DNA of 64,000 nt. Origin: Pedobacter panaciterrae. GTDB taxonomy: Bacteria > Bacteroidota > Bacteroidia > Sphingobacteriales > Sphingobacteriaceae. The stretch is taken from assembly GCF_013204795.1 (NCBI RefSeq), contig NZ_JABMKW010000012.1:62001-126000 (forward strand), given 5' to 3'. Positions 15,765-26,100 of the stretch are shown piece by piece; positions within the stretch are counted from its first letter, which is position 1; each line of letters begins with the position of its first letter. The notes beneath the pieces were generated by a model. That model did no database searches. It saw only the letters and a program-made list of their open reading frames with translations, and was not told the origin of the DNA. Position numbers and translations under genes: made by a program.

Positions 15765-17645
15765 ATGAAAAGACCGTTGCATAAAAACGGGATTCCGATA
15801 TCCCCCTCCTTAGATTATTTAACCCAGTCAGTAAATGATACAAAGAAGGGCTACTTTAAGAAAAAACGCTTACTACAGATTTCTTTACTATCTATTGGTG
15901 TTGCTATTGCAATTAGTCTAATCGCAAAAGTTCTAATCTCTCTTATAGATCTTATAACCAACATTGCATTTTACGGAAGTTTCGACTTAAAATTCAACAG
16001 CCCTGCAAACAATCATCTGGGGATATGGGTAATTATTATTCCTGCAATTGGGGGCATTCTGGTTGGATTAATGGCGCTATATGGCTCTAAAGCAATAAGA
16101 GGACACGGTATTCCAGAGGCAATGGAACAAATCCTTGTTAACCAAAGTAAAATTAAACCTTCAATTGCGCTTCTAAAGCCCATCTCTTCTGCAATCGCGA
16201 TAGGTACGGGAGGGCCATTCGGGGCAGAAGGCCCTATAATAGCAACCGGTGGTGCTTTAGGATCTACATTAGGCCAGTTATTTAAAATCACACCTAATGA
16301 GCTCAAAATCATTCTTGCCGCTGGAGCTACTGCTGGTATGTCTGCAATATTTGGCACACCCATAGCAGCTATTTTTCTGGCCATTGAACTCCTGCTATTT
16401 GAATTTTCACCCAAAGCCATATTACCTGTAGCACTCGCTTGTATAACAGGTGCCGCCGGACACCAGTTTCTATTTGAATCAGGCCCCGTGTTCCCTATGC
16501 CTGAACTTAGTTCACCATCAAATATGGCTCTGGGCATTTACAGCTTTATGGGTATAATAATAGGCTTTGTTTCACTTGGGCTAACTAAAGTCGTCTATCA
16601 CATCGAAGATGCCTTTGAGAAATTACCTATCCACTGGATGTGGTGGCCTGCAATTGGCGGTTTGGCAGTTGGAATAATCGGCTTTTTTGCTCCCCATACC
16701 CTAGGCGTAGGTTACGATAATATCACCAGTGTTTTATCAGGAAAAATACCATTAGCTTTAATGCTGAGTCTTTGTTTCTTTAAATTTCTCTCCTGGGCAA
16801 TTGCTCTTGGTAGCGGCACATCAGGAGGCACACTCGCACCATTATTAACGATCGGTGGCGCAGCCGGAGCCATACTTGGCTCAATTACACTTCTACTGTT
16901 TCCAAATTCAGGCATAAGCATTCCAATGGCTGCTTTAGTGGGCATGTCGTCTATGTTTGCAGGCGCTTCAAGAGCTTATCTAACCAGCATAACTTTCGCT
17001 CTTGAAGCTACTATGCAATCTCACGCACTGTTACCTTTACTAGGAGCTTGTACAGCATCATACCTGATATCTTTCTTTTTTATGGAAAATACAATTATGA
17101 CCGAGAAAATTGCAAGAAGAGGAATATACACCCCCGATTCTTATGAACCGGATGTATTGAGGAAAATGACTGTGGTTGATGTACTAAGAGCAAATAGCAT
17201 GGTTATAAGCACCAAAAATCGTATAAGTGAAATCAGGTCATTCTTTGACCTTAACCCACCATTAGAAAATCACTTTATAGTAACAGATGATGACGATAAC
17301 TTTAAAGGTGTAATCACGCTGTCAAGCATATACAACAAAAATCACGATGCAAATGGCCCTATAGCCGAGCTCATGGAGCAAAATATTCCCGCAATAGAAA
17401 GCAACGATAATCTTGCATGGGCCGTAGAGTTAATGTCTAAATGCGACAAGGAGTTTTTACCGGTATTATCTGCCAATGAAAAAAACAGGGTAATTGGCTT
17501 ACTCACTTATAAAGATGTACTTACCGCATACAAAATACACCTCAAGGAAAATCAGGAAGCGGGAATTAACCTATCCTTAAAGCGTCAACGTATTAAAATA
17601 CTTGTAAGAGGACGTCAATTGATTCATAAAGTAAAAGAAAACTAG
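15765..17645 (+). CDS. ClC-family chloride channel/antiporter with CBS pair
   Basis: A 626-residue integral membrane protein. ClC signatures are present: GHGIPE (residues 113-118, where E. coli ClC has GSGIP), GPFGAEGPI with the gating glutamate Glu155, and GSGTSGGTLAPLLTIGGAAG. Two CBS domains fill residues 465-600 (LRANSMVISTKN, then VIGLLTYKDVLTAY). It exchanges or conducts chloride or another small anion. It starts from a promoter region shared with the FNR-like gene and overlaps the 3' end of cobA by 4 nt. The position in a nitrate locus makes anion balance during nitrate use, or nitrate itself, possible. The GHGxPE form is common in bacterial CBS-ClCs and does not prove nitrate selectivity. 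Confidence 0.92.
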   Translation: MKRPLHKNGIPISPSLDYLTQSVNDTKKGYFKKKRLLQISLLSIGVAIAISLIAKVLISLIDLITNIAFYGSFDLKFNSPANNHLGIWVIIIPAIGGILVGLMALYGSKAIRGHGIPEAMEQILVNQSKIKPSIALLKPISSAIAIGTGGPFGAEGPIIATGGALGSTLGQLFKITPNELKIILAAGATAGMSAIFGTPIAAIFLAIELLLFEFSPKAILPVALACITGAAGHQFLFESGPVFPMPELSSPSNMALGIYSFMGIIIGFVSLGLTKVVYHIEDAFEKLPIHWMWWPAIGGLAVGIIGFFAPHTLGVGYDNITSVLSGKIPLALMLSLCFFKFLSWAIALGSGTSGGTLAPLLTIGGAAGAILGSITLLLFPNSGISIPMAALVGMSSMFAGASRAYLTSITFALEATMQSHALLPLLGACTASYLISFFFMENTIMTEKIARRGIYTPDSYEPDVLRKMTVVDVLRANSMVISTKNRISEIRSFFDLNPPLENHFIVTDDDDNFKGVITLSSIYNKNHDANGPIAELMEQNIPAIESNDNLAWAVELMSKCDKEFLPVLSANEKNRVIGLLTYKDVLTAYKIHLKENQEAGINLSLKRQRIKILVRGRQLIHKVKEN

Positions 17646-18412
17646 GCATATTTATGTGCTTCCTGAGCGGCAACGAATTCCGCGGCTTTTACTACATCTC
17701 CAATTATTATAATTGCCGGATGGGAAAGCCCGGAATCCATTGCCGCCTGAGACAAATCTTTAACCTCACAAACAATTTGTTTTTGATGTGGCATTGAAGC
17801 ATTCTGGATTATTGCTGCAGGAACGGCCCCTCTGCCAGACATAATATAAGAAGCTGATATTTCTGTCAGCTTTTTCATTCCCATATATATAACTACTGTA
17901 GCTTTACTTTTAGCTGCTAATTGGAGATCAGACGATAAAGAACCATCTTTTTTTGTACCTGTTATAATCCAGATACTTTCGCTTACTCCACGATGGGTTA
18001 AAGGAATATCATTTAAACCACTTGCTTGCATACTACTGATGCCCGGCACATAATGAGATTCTATACCGTGCTCACGCGCAAATAAGATTTCTTCAAAACC
18101 TCTTCCAAAAATAAAAGGATCCCCTCCTTTTAAACGAACAACATTTCCTCTTGTAAATGCATAATGCTTTATCAGTTGATGAATAGTTTCCTGTGAAGTG
18201 CAAAGTCCATATGGCTTTTTACCAACATAAATTCTTTCACAATCATCAGAAGCTATATCTAACAACTCTTTGCACGCCAAATTATCATAAAGGATAACTT
18301 TTGCAGCTTCTAAAACCTTAAAACCTTTAATTGTTAACAAATCCGGATCACCAGGACCAGAACCAACAACAAAAAACATCGGTTTATCTATTTTTTTCAA
18401 AGAAATACCCAT
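17642..18412 (-). CDS. cobA: Uroporphyrinogen-III C-methyltransferase (SUMT)
   Basis: A 256-residue SAM-dependent enzyme that methylates uroporphyrinogen III at C2 and C7 to precorrin-2, the first committed step to sirohaem. The N-terminal VGSGPGDPDLLTIKG is the SAM-binding P-loop, and VVRLKGGDPFIFGRGFEE is the second family signature. YVPGISSMQASG is the third. It is a stand-alone SUMT without the CysG dehydrogenase/chelatase part. It is divergent from nirB, whose product needs sirohaem, so its pathway role here is clear. The gene that oxidises and ferrochelates precorrin-2 is not in the window. Confidence 0.94.
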   Translation of the reverse strand: MGISLKKIDKPMFFVVGSGPGDPDLLTIKGFKVLEAAKVILYDNLACKELLDIASDDCERIYVGKKPYGLCTSQETIHQLIKHYAFTRGNVVRLKGGDPFIFGRGFEEILFAREHGIESHYVPGISSMQASGLNDIPLTHRGVSESIWIITGTKKDGSLSSDLQLAAKSKATVVIYMGMKKLTEISASYIMSGRGAVPAAIIQNASMPHQKQIVCEVKDLSQAAMDSGLSHPAIIIIGDVVKAAEFVAAQEAHKYA

Positions 18413-18573
18413 AAAAACAAGATTAAATATTAAAAAAATGATTTAACACCATAAATATACGATATAAATAATATAAATAAACCAAAAACACCCATTTTAA
18501 TAAAATATTATCATCAATAAAATAACATAAAACACAAAATAATCCAAAAACATATTAAAAAAATAAAATAAAC

Positions 18574-18587
18574 ATGATATAAATCAT
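18574..18587. promoter_or_regulatory. FNR-box-like dyad upstream of nirB
   Basis: ATGAT-ATAA-ATCAT has perfect 5-bp arms around a 4-nt spacer and matches the FNR consensus TTGAT-N4-ATCAA at 8 of 10 positions. It lies 97 nt upstream of the nirB ATG and its centre is 37.5 bp before the TATATTTG box, nearly the same geometry as at the ClC promoter. The surrounding 271-nt intergenic region (18413-18683) is extremely AT-rich and otherwise holds no gene. Confidence 0.55.
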
Positions 18588-18617
18588 ACATTTATAAAAA
18601 TAATGCAAATTATTATA

Positions 18618-18625
18618 TATATTTG
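18618..18625 (+). promoter_or_regulatory. -7 promoter element of nirB
   Basis: TATATTTG fits the TAnnTTTG consensus and lies 58 nt upstream of the nirB start. No convincing -33 element is present. Confidence 0.5.
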
Positions 18626-18683
18626 ATTAAACAAACCACAATTACCAGTTAAATAAAATAAATAACCCAACAAAATCGAAATT

Positions 18684-21197
18684 ATGAATCATGAAACAGT
18701 AATCGTAATAGGAAATGGAATGGTTGGACATAAGTTTTGCGAAAAATTAACCTCTAAATCAGATAATTTTAACATTATTGTATTTGGAGAAGAACCAAGA
18801 AGAGCATACGACAGAGTTCATTTAAGCGAATACTTTAACGGAAAGAGTGCAGAAGATCTTTCTTTATCTCATGAAAATTGGTACAACGAACAAAACATTA
18901 CGCTTCATCTTGGCGACCCGGTAAAAGAAATTGACAGAGAAAGCAAAACCATACATTCGAATAAAGGGCTTATTTTAAATTACGACTATCTGGTTCTGGC
19001 AACAGGGTCATCGGCTTTTGTACCTGATATCCCTGGTGTCGATAAAGAAGGTGTTTTCGTTTATCGCACCATCGAAGATCTTGAGCTCATTAAAAATTAT
19101 GCTTTAAATGCAAAAACAGGCTCCGTATTAGGCGGGGGCTTATTGGGCTTAGAAGCCGCTAAGGCATTAATAGATTTAAATCTTGCTGAAACAAATGTAA
19201 TTGAATTTGCACCAAGACTAATGCCCAGGCAGATAGATAGTGCCGGAAGTCAGATGCTACAAACAAAACTTGCTACACTAGGATTATCCATATACACAAA
19301 CAAAGGCACAAGCAGCATAGAAGGCGAAAACCGTATTGAATCTCTAAAGTTTAATGATGGCAGTGAATTAAAAACAGACATACTTGTAATTTCTGCCGGA
19401 ATACGCCCTAGAGATGAACTGGCCAAACTCTGCGGAATTGAAGTTGGCACCAGAGGTGGAGTTCTGGTAAATGAATCAATGCAGACCAGTGATCCATCTG
19501 TTTTTGCAATTGGGGAATGTGCATTATTTAACCATAACATCTATGGACTGATTGCTCCCGGATACGAAATGGCCGAAGTGGTAGCGGCTAATCTATGCGA
19601 AGGCAACAAAACATTCAACGGATTCGATATGAGCACCAAACTTAAACTTATTGGTGTAGATGTAGCCAGTTTTGGAGATCCGTTTACAACAGAACCAGAC
19701 TCAAGGAGTATTCTATTTGAAGACACCCATAAAGGAATTTACAAACGCATCAATATCAGCAACGATGGAAAATATTTACTAGGTGGAATACTAATTGGCG
19801 AAGCAGAGGCTTACAATATGCTACTGCAAACTGTAAACAACAAAATAGCGCTCCCTCCTAACCCCGAAGATCTGATATTAGGATCCCGCGGTGGCAGCTC
19901 CCAAACTGAGAATGCTGGGTTAGCCGGACTTCCGGACGACGCGTTGATCTGTAGTTGCGAGGGTGTATCAAAAGGAACCATTTGTAATTCTGTCTCTGCA
20001 GAGGGTTGCGAATCGGTAGATGCAATCAAAAAATGCACTAAGGCTGGCACAGGATGCGGTGGATGTATACCAATGGTGAAAGATTTAATGCTGCACACCA
20101 TGAAAGAAAATGGCAAGTACGTTAGAAATGTAGTATGCGAGCACTTCCAACTGAGCAGACAAGAGTTATATGATCTTATAAAAATACACAACCTTAAAAA
20201 TTACGAGCAAGTACTGGACAACGTAGGCAAAGGCGACGGCTGCGAAATATGCAAACCGCTGGTATCATCACTTCTGGCAAGCATCTGGAATGATATGATT
20301 CTTAAAAGAGGTAATGATACCGCCCAGGACAGTAATGACAGGTTTTTAGCAAATATTCAAAAAGGAGGAACCTATTCAGTAGTTCCAAGAATTCCGGGAG
20401 GGGAAATCAAACCGGAGAAGCTTGTAATTATTGGAGAAGTTGCTGAAAAATATGGCTTGTATACAAAAATCACCGGCGGACAACGGATAGATATGTTCGG
20501 AGCCCATTTAAGTGACCTGCCATTAATATGGGAAGAATTAATTGCTGCTGGCTTCGAAAGCGGACATGCGTACGGAAAAGCATTACGAACAGTTAAAAGT
20601 TGTGTTGGCAGCACATGGTGTCGCTTTGGTTTGCACGACAGTGTAAGCTATGCAATTAGAATAGAAGAACGCTACAGAGGCCTAAGGGCTCCACATAAAC
20701 TAAAATCTGCTGTTAGCGGATGTATTCGCGAATGCGCAGAAGCACAAAGCAAAGATTTTGGAATTATAGCAACCGAAAAGGGATGGAACCTATATGTATG
20801 CGGTAATGGCGGCAGCAAACCTCAGCATGCACTACTTCTGGCTTCGGATGTAGACAGCGATACATGCATCAAATACATAGATAGGTTCTTAATGTTTTAT
20901 ATCCGCACTGCCGATCCATTAACACGAACTGCCCCGTGGCTAAATAAAATGGAGGGTGGAATTGAATACCTGAGAAATGTAGTTGTAAACGACAGCCTGG
21001 GTATGGCAGAACAATGGGAAATTGAAATGCAAAACATTGTAAACAGCTATCAATGTGAATGGAAAACAGCAATTGAGGATCCGGAAATAAGAAAAAGGTT
21101 CAATCATTTTGTGAATGCGCCCGAAGAAAAAGATCCAAGTGTAAAATTTGACGAAATGCGCGGCCAGAAAAAGGCTGCAAACTGGACAACAGCATAA
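18684..21197 (+). CDS. nirB: Assimilatory nitrite reductase, large subunit
   Basis: An 837-residue NAD(P)H-dependent sirohaem nitrite reductase that reduces nitrite to ammonium. In order: FAD-binding domain (VIVIGNGMVGHKF), NAD-binding domain (GSVLGGGLLGLEAAKAL), BFD-type [2Fe-2S] domain starting at Cys423/Cys425 (CSCEGVSKG, CTKAGTGCGGC), a second small cysteine module (CEICKPL), then the reductase core. The sirohaem/[4Fe-4S] ligands are complete: Cys640-x5-Cys646 and Cys680-x3-Cys684. It is followed 43 nt later by nirD. The FNR-like dyad and -7 box upstream suggest oxygen- or nitrogen-oxide-responsive control. Confidence 0.97.
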   Translation: MNHETVIVIGNGMVGHKFCEKLTSKSDNFNIIVFGEEPRRAYDRVHLSEYFNGKSAEDLSLSHENWYNEQNITLHLGDPVKEIDRESKTIHSNKGLILNYDYLVLATGSSAFVPDIPGVDKEGVFVYRTIEDLELIKNYALNAKTGSVLGGGLLGLEAAKALIDLNLAETNVIEFAPRLMPRQIDSAGSQMLQTKLATLGLSIYTNKGTSSIEGENRIESLKFNDGSELKTDILVISAGIRPRDELAKLCGIEVGTRGGVLVNESMQTSDPSVFAIGECALFNHNIYGLIAPGYEMAEVVAANLCEGNKTFNGFDMSTKLKLIGVDVASFGDPFTTEPDSRSILFEDTHKGIYKRINISNDGKYLLGGILIGEAEAYNMLLQTVNNKIALPPNPEDLILGSRGGSSQTENAGLAGLPDDALICSCEGVSKGTICNSVSAEGCESVDAIKKCTKAGTGCGGCIPMVKDLMLHTMKENGKYVRNVVCEHFQLSRQELYDLIKIHNLKNYEQVLDNVGKGDGCEICKPLVSSLLASIWNDMILKRGNDTAQDSNDRFLANIQKGGTYSVVPRIPGGEIKPEKLVIIGEVAEKYGLYTKITGGQRIDMFGAHLSDLPLIWEELIAAGFESGHAYGKALRTVKSCVGSTWCRFGLHDSVSYAIRIEERYRGLRAPHKLKSAVSGCIRECAEAQSKDFGIIATEKGWNLYVCGNGGSKPQHALLLASDVDSDTCIKYIDRFLMFYIRTADPLTRTAPWLNKMEGGIEYLRNVVVNDSLGMAEQWEIEMQNIVNSYQCEWKTAIEDPEIRKRFNHFVNAPEEKDPSVKFDEMRGQKKAANWTTA

Positions 21198-21240
21198 TTT
21201 AAATCAACAAACCTATTTATACACTAACAAAACAGAAATC

Positions 21241-21585
21241 ATGATAGAAACAACAACAAACTGGTTTGAAGCATGTCGCGTTGAAGACGCAGTACAAAAC
21301 GGAGGAGTATGTGTTAAATGCGGCGAGGAACAAATTGCCTTATTTTATTTTACCCGCAGAAATGAATGGTATGCCACACAAAACCTATGCCCACACCGCA
21401 GGCAAATGGCACTTAGCCGCGGCATGATCGGCTCTGTAGGTGAAGACCCTAAAATTGCCTGCCCCTTTCATAAAAAAACATTTTCACTTTCTACAGGAGA
21501 GTGCTTAAGCGGAGATGAATGCGCCATACAAACCTACCCGGTTAAGGTTGAAGATGGGTTAGTATACATCGGCTTACAAAATTAA
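21241..21585 (+). CDS. nirD: Nitrite reductase small subunit, Rieske-type
   Basis: A 114-residue NirD-family Rieske-fold partner of NirB. The cluster motifs are NLCPHRRQM (Cys-x-His) and ACPFHKKTF (Cys-x2-His), so unlike enterobacterial NirD, which lacks the ligands, this one keeps all four and can hold a [2Fe-2S] centre. The ATG at 21241 is chosen because MIETTTNWFEACRVED aligns with family N-termini; a longer frame from 21148 would overlap the nirB end and adds no conserved sequence. Confidence 0.94.
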   Translation: MIETTTNWFEACRVEDAVQNGGVCVKCGEEQIALFYFTRRNEWYATQNLCPHRRQMALSRGMIGSVGEDPKIACPFHKKTFSLSTGECLSGDECAIQTYPVKVEDGLVYIGLQN

Positions 21586-21594
21586 ATATAAAAA

Positions 21595-21626
21595 ACCCCA
21601 TCAGAAGGTCGGATTTCTGACGGGGT
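21595..21626 (-). terminator. Hairpin after nirD with U-run on the antisense strand
   Basis: ACCCC-A-TCAGAA pairs with TTCTGA-C-GGGGT around an 8-nt loop. In the nirD direction the stem is preceded by A-runs and followed by TAAAATAG. Only the minus strand reads stem then T6. It may stop antisense transcription, act as a 3'-end stabiliser of nirBD mRNA, or attenuate read-through to the transporter. Confidence 0.55.
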
Positions 21627-21776
21627 AAAATAGTCTCATCGATTAAATAAAACTTATCAAATGTATCAAAAAGTATTTACTCTTTCTGTTAGTGCAGCAC
21701 CTTCATGAAATTAATTTCCGTAAACCGTTAACCACCACAACATCAAACAAATTCCGGAACCTAAATCTCATGAATT

Positions 21777-23087
21777 ATGACTGAAGAACTTAAACCACTA
21801 AAAAAACTTAATATATTTTCAACGAAAGGTATTCAAATGAAAACCTTTCATATTACCTGGATAACCTTCTTTTTCTGCTTTTTTGGATGGTTTGGCGCAG
21901 CCCCACTCATGCCGCTGATAAGAGAACAGCTACACTTAAGTAAAGATCAGATCGGCAATATTATTATTGCCTCAGTTTCTGCAACAATTATTGCCAGGCT
22001 AATTATTGGTAAACTATGCGATACCCTTGGACCAAGGTTATCCTACACAATTCTGCTTGCACTGGGCTCAATACCCGTTATGTGCATTGGGTTAAGTAAC
22101 AGCTACGAAAGTTTTCTTTTATTCCGCTTCGTCATCGGAATTATAGGTGCTTCTTTTGTAATCACACAATTCCACACCTCAATGATGTTTGCCCCAAATG
22201 TAATAGGAACTGCAAATGCTGTTACAGGCGGCTGGGGAAATCTTGGTGGTGGAGTTACAAACCTGATTATGCCACTTATTGCAGCTGGTTTTGCAGGCCT
22301 GGGCTTTGTAAGTCAGGCCAACTCATGGAGGGTTGCTATGATCGTTCCGGGGGTAATTCTATTAGTTATGGCTTTTATCTACTACAAGTACACAAAAGAT
22401 ACGCCTGCCGGAAACTTTAATGATTTACAGGTCATTAAAGTCAAAAAAACTCAAAAAGGCTCTTTTATGGCCGCATTAAAAGATTACAGAACATGGGTGC
22501 TGGCATTAGCTTACGCTGCATGCTTTGGAATAGAGATAACCGTTGATAATGTTGCTGCAACATTTTTCACAGATCAGTTCGGTGCATCAATGATTATGGC
22601 CGGTGCCATGGCGAGCATATTTGGTGGCATGAACATTTTTGCAAGGGCACTCGGTGGCTTTGTTAGTGATAAAGTTGGAAAATCTTATGGCCTTAGAGGA
22701 AAAGGAATACTACTAGGGGCATTGTTAGTTTTGGAAGGAATTGGGATTAGCTTATTTGCCCAATCACAAACTCTTGGTTTAGCTATAGCAGCAATGCTTT
22801 TGTTTGCACTATTTCTAAAAATGGCCAATGGTGGCACTTATGGCATTGTCCCTTTCATCAATAAAGATGCAATTGGCTCTGTAAGTGGTATTGTTGGTGC
22901 AGGCGGAAATATAGGTGCAATGCTGGTAGGCTTTCTTTTTAAATCAGAGCACCTCACCTACGCTGACGCTTTTCACTACATAGGAATTGGGGTAGCAGTA
23001 ATTGGTCTGCTGGTATTTATTACCCGATTTCAATTAAAAAGATCCGAAAATACGGAAACAGTAAAACAAGAGTTTCAACAGGCTTAA
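21777..23087 (+). CDS. MFS nitrate/nitrite transporter
   Basis: A 436-residue, 12-helix carrier of the NNP family (NarK/NasA/NrtP). Family signatures are visible: FFGWFGAAPLMPLIREQLHLSK in helix 1, GxG-type NAVTGGWGNLGGGVTNLIMP (nitrate signature, about residues 140-160) and GIVGAGGNIGAMLVGFLF (second signature in helix 11). It imports nitrate and/or exports nitrite across the inner membrane. It lies between nirD and the nitrate reductase gene (22 nt). A downstream ATG at 21837 would drop the 20-residue hydrophilic N-terminus and is a possible alternative start. Confidence 0.94.
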   Translation: MTEELKPLKKLNIFSTKGIQMKTFHITWITFFFCFFGWFGAAPLMPLIREQLHLSKDQIGNIIIASVSATIIARLIIGKLCDTLGPRLSYTILLALGSIPVMCIGLSNSYESFLLFRFVIGIIGASFVITQFHTSMMFAPNVIGTANAVTGGWGNLGGGVTNLIMPLIAAGFAGLGFVSQANSWRVAMIVPGVILLVMAFIYYKYTKDTPAGNFNDLQVIKVKKTQKGSFMAALKDYRTWVLALAYAACFGIEITVDNVAATFFTDQFGASMIMAGAMASIFGGMNIFARALGGFVSDKVGKSYGLRGKGILLGALLVLEGIGISLFAQSQTLGLAIAAMLLFALFLKMANGGTYGIVPFINKDAIGSVSGIVGAGGNIGAMLVGFLFKSEHLTYADAFHYIGIGVAVIGLLVFITRFQLKRSENTETVKQEFQQA

Positions 23088-23109
23088 TTCTACCTAACAG
23101 AAAACGTGT

Positions 23110-26100
23110 ATGTCTGGAGATAAGAACAAAGTTTTTAAAAGTACATGCTGCTATTGTGGTGTTGGCTGTGGCGTAAACGTTACTTTAGAAAAAAACAAGA
23201 CCATTACAGTACAGGGCGACAAAGATCATCCGGTAAACCATGGCATGCTTTGCAGTAAGGGACTTAACCTCCAGTACACAGTAAACGATAAAAGCGATCG
23301 TCTCCTTTATCCTCAAATGAGGTATAATAAAAATATGCCCTTACAAAGGGTAAGCTGGGACGATGCACTGAATCGGACAGCAGCTGTTTTTAAGACTTTT
23401 ATTGATAAATATGGGCCCGATTCTGTTGCTTTTTATGCGTCTGGGCAATGCCTCACCGAAGAATACTATGTTATCAATAAATTAATTAAAGGTTTTATAG
23501 GCAGTAACAATATCGACACCAATTCTCGTCTTTGCATGAGCAGTGCTGTTACTGCTTATAAAATGGCTTTAGGTGAAGATAGTGTTCCGGTGTGCTATGA
23601 CGATATTGAACTTGCCGACTGCTTTTTCGTTACCGGTGCTAATCCCGCATGGTGCCACCCAATACTTTGGCGTAGAGTTGAAGCCCATAAAGCCGCAAAT
23701 CCAAACATTAAAATTATTGTAGCCGACCCAAGAGTGACAGACTCTTGCGGTCTTGCCGATCTTCACTTGCAAATCAATCCTGGAACCGATGTAACACTGA
23801 ACCATGCAATAGGCCGGGCACTTATTGAAACAGGCAATGTAGACAGTGATTTTATAAGCAATCACACAGAAGGCTTTTCCGATTACAAACGGAAGGTATT
23901 TGAAAGGACTTTAGAAGAATCAGCCAAAATCTGCGGCGTCACGGAATCTGAGATACAACTTGCGGCAACATATATAGGCGATGCCAAAGGCTTTTTAACG
24001 ATGTGGACAATGGGACTTAATCAAAGTTCAATTGGTGTTAACAAGAATCTGAGTCTAATTAACCTGAATCTTATTACAGGCCACATTGGAAAGCCGGGTT
24101 CTGGCCCCTTTTCACTTACCGGACAACCAAATGCAATGGGTGGTCGCGAAGTAGGTGGACTTGCAAATCTTCTTCCTGCGCATCGCGACCTATCAAATGA
24201 ACTACATCGTCAGGAAGTGCAAAAATTCTGGGGAGGAACAACAATTTCCGGCAAAACAGGGCTTACCGCTACAGAAATGTTTGAGGCCCTGCATGATGGC
24301 CGGCTTAAAGCAATCTGGATACTTTGCACAAACCCATTAACAAGTTTACCCAATGCACGGTTTGCCGAAGAAGCTTTAAAAAGAGCAAAATTTGTTGTGA
24401 TACAGGAAATTACTGATAAGGCAGAGACGCTTGCTTATGCCGATGTTATTTTACCTGCAGCAGCCTGGACAGAAAAAGAAGGCACCATGACCAATTCCGA
24501 AAGAAGGATAAGTCACCTGAATAAGGTTATCGATGCACCCGGAGAAGCACTTCCTGATGCAGAAATCATCTGCCGTTTTGCAAAAAAAATGGGCTATAAT
24601 GGGTTTGAGTACAACAGCATGGAGGATATATACAAAGAACATGCAAAACTCACCTATAGAACCAGCATTAATATACATGGGCTCGACTATAAACAAATCG
24701 ACAAGAGCAATACCCTGCAATGGCCATTCAACAAAAGAACCGAGAGTGGCACAAAACGTCTGTTTACAAATCATTCATTTCATACAAGATCCAAGAAAGC
24801 GATTATACACAGCCCCTCCGATCAGCTGAACAGCGAACTTCCTGACGAAGATTTTCCATTTATCCTAACCACAGGCAGAGTTCGTGATCACTGGCATACT
24901 ATGTCTAAAACAGGCAAAGTGAGCAAGCTTAAACAGCATATTAAAGATGCTTTTATGGAAATCAATCCAACAGATGCAGAATTCTTATCTATAGAAGATA
25001 ATCAGGTTATAGTTGTACGATCCAGACGTGGTGAAGTGCAGGTTAAGGCAAAGCTGTCTGCCTCCATAAAACAAGGCGTAGTATTTCTCCCTATGCATTG
25101 GGGAAAAATATTGGGCAGCGATTTAAACAGAGCCAACAACGTTACCAGTACTATACTAGACCCCCTATCTAAAGAACCTGATTTTAAATATTGTGCTGTA
25201 AATATTGAAAAGTTCCAAAAAGACTTCCAAAAAATAGTAATTATAGGCGCTGGTGCCGGCGCTTATGGCTTTGTTAAATCTTACACGGAAATCAACAAGG
25301 AAGACCAAATCACAGTCTTTAGCAAAGAGAATTTTCCATTTTACAATCGTGTAATGCTCCCTGATTATATAAGCGGAGAACAAAAATGGGAACAATTGGT
25401 AAAAATGAATGATGAGGAAGAGCCCGAATATAGTATCAGACTGTTAAGAGGCATCAGCGTAGAAAAAGTAAACAGAGAACAGAAATACGTAATAGATTCA
25501 ACCGGCAAAAGAACATCGTATGATGTATTGATTATGGCTATGGGAAGTCGCTCTACCCTTCCCAAAAATGCGCCTTCCTTACCTGGCATATTTACCATGC
25601 GGAGTCGTACAGATGCAGACAATTTCAAAAAACATATTCCTAAAAACGCTCATGTAGTAGTTGTTGGTGGCGGCCTGCTTGGCCTGGAAATGGCTGCATC
25701 ACTACGTGAAATAGGCGTAAAAATAACCATCATTCATAGGGTATCCAGATTTTTGAACAGACAACTGGATCCGCTGGGAAGCCAGATGCTGCATGAGGAA
25801 ATGGTAGATCAGGGCTGTGATATTTATTACAATGATGAAGTACAGCTTTATTACGGCCGTTCCAAACTAACAGGCATTGAGCTAAAAAGCGGCCGCAGGA
25901 TAAATTGTGATGCAATTATACTGGCTATTGGCACTACTCCCAATATTGAACTGGCAAAAGAAACAGGATTAGATTGTAAACGTGGTGTACTTGTAAACGA
26001 GCGTTTACAAACCAACGATCCTTCCATTTACGCCATAGGCGAGATTGCCGAATTTGAAGGCACATTATATGGAATAACGGCCGCTGCTGAGCAGCAAGCA

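Noticed and set aside
16013..16537. 174-codon open frame antisense to the first ClC gene
   Set aside because: It is the mirror of Gly/Ala/Ile-rich membrane helices; the sense strand has all ClC motifs, and the antisense product has no signal or domain.
15765..17645. Reading GHGIPE as proof of a nitrate-selective ClC
   Set aside because: Plant nitrate exchangers have Pro at that position, and GHGxPE is frequent in bacterial CBS-containing ClCs, so the residue alone does not decide.
21148..21240. Longer NirD start overlapping the nirB end
   Set aside because: The added residues are nirB codons read in another frame; the ATG at 21241 matches NirD N-termini.
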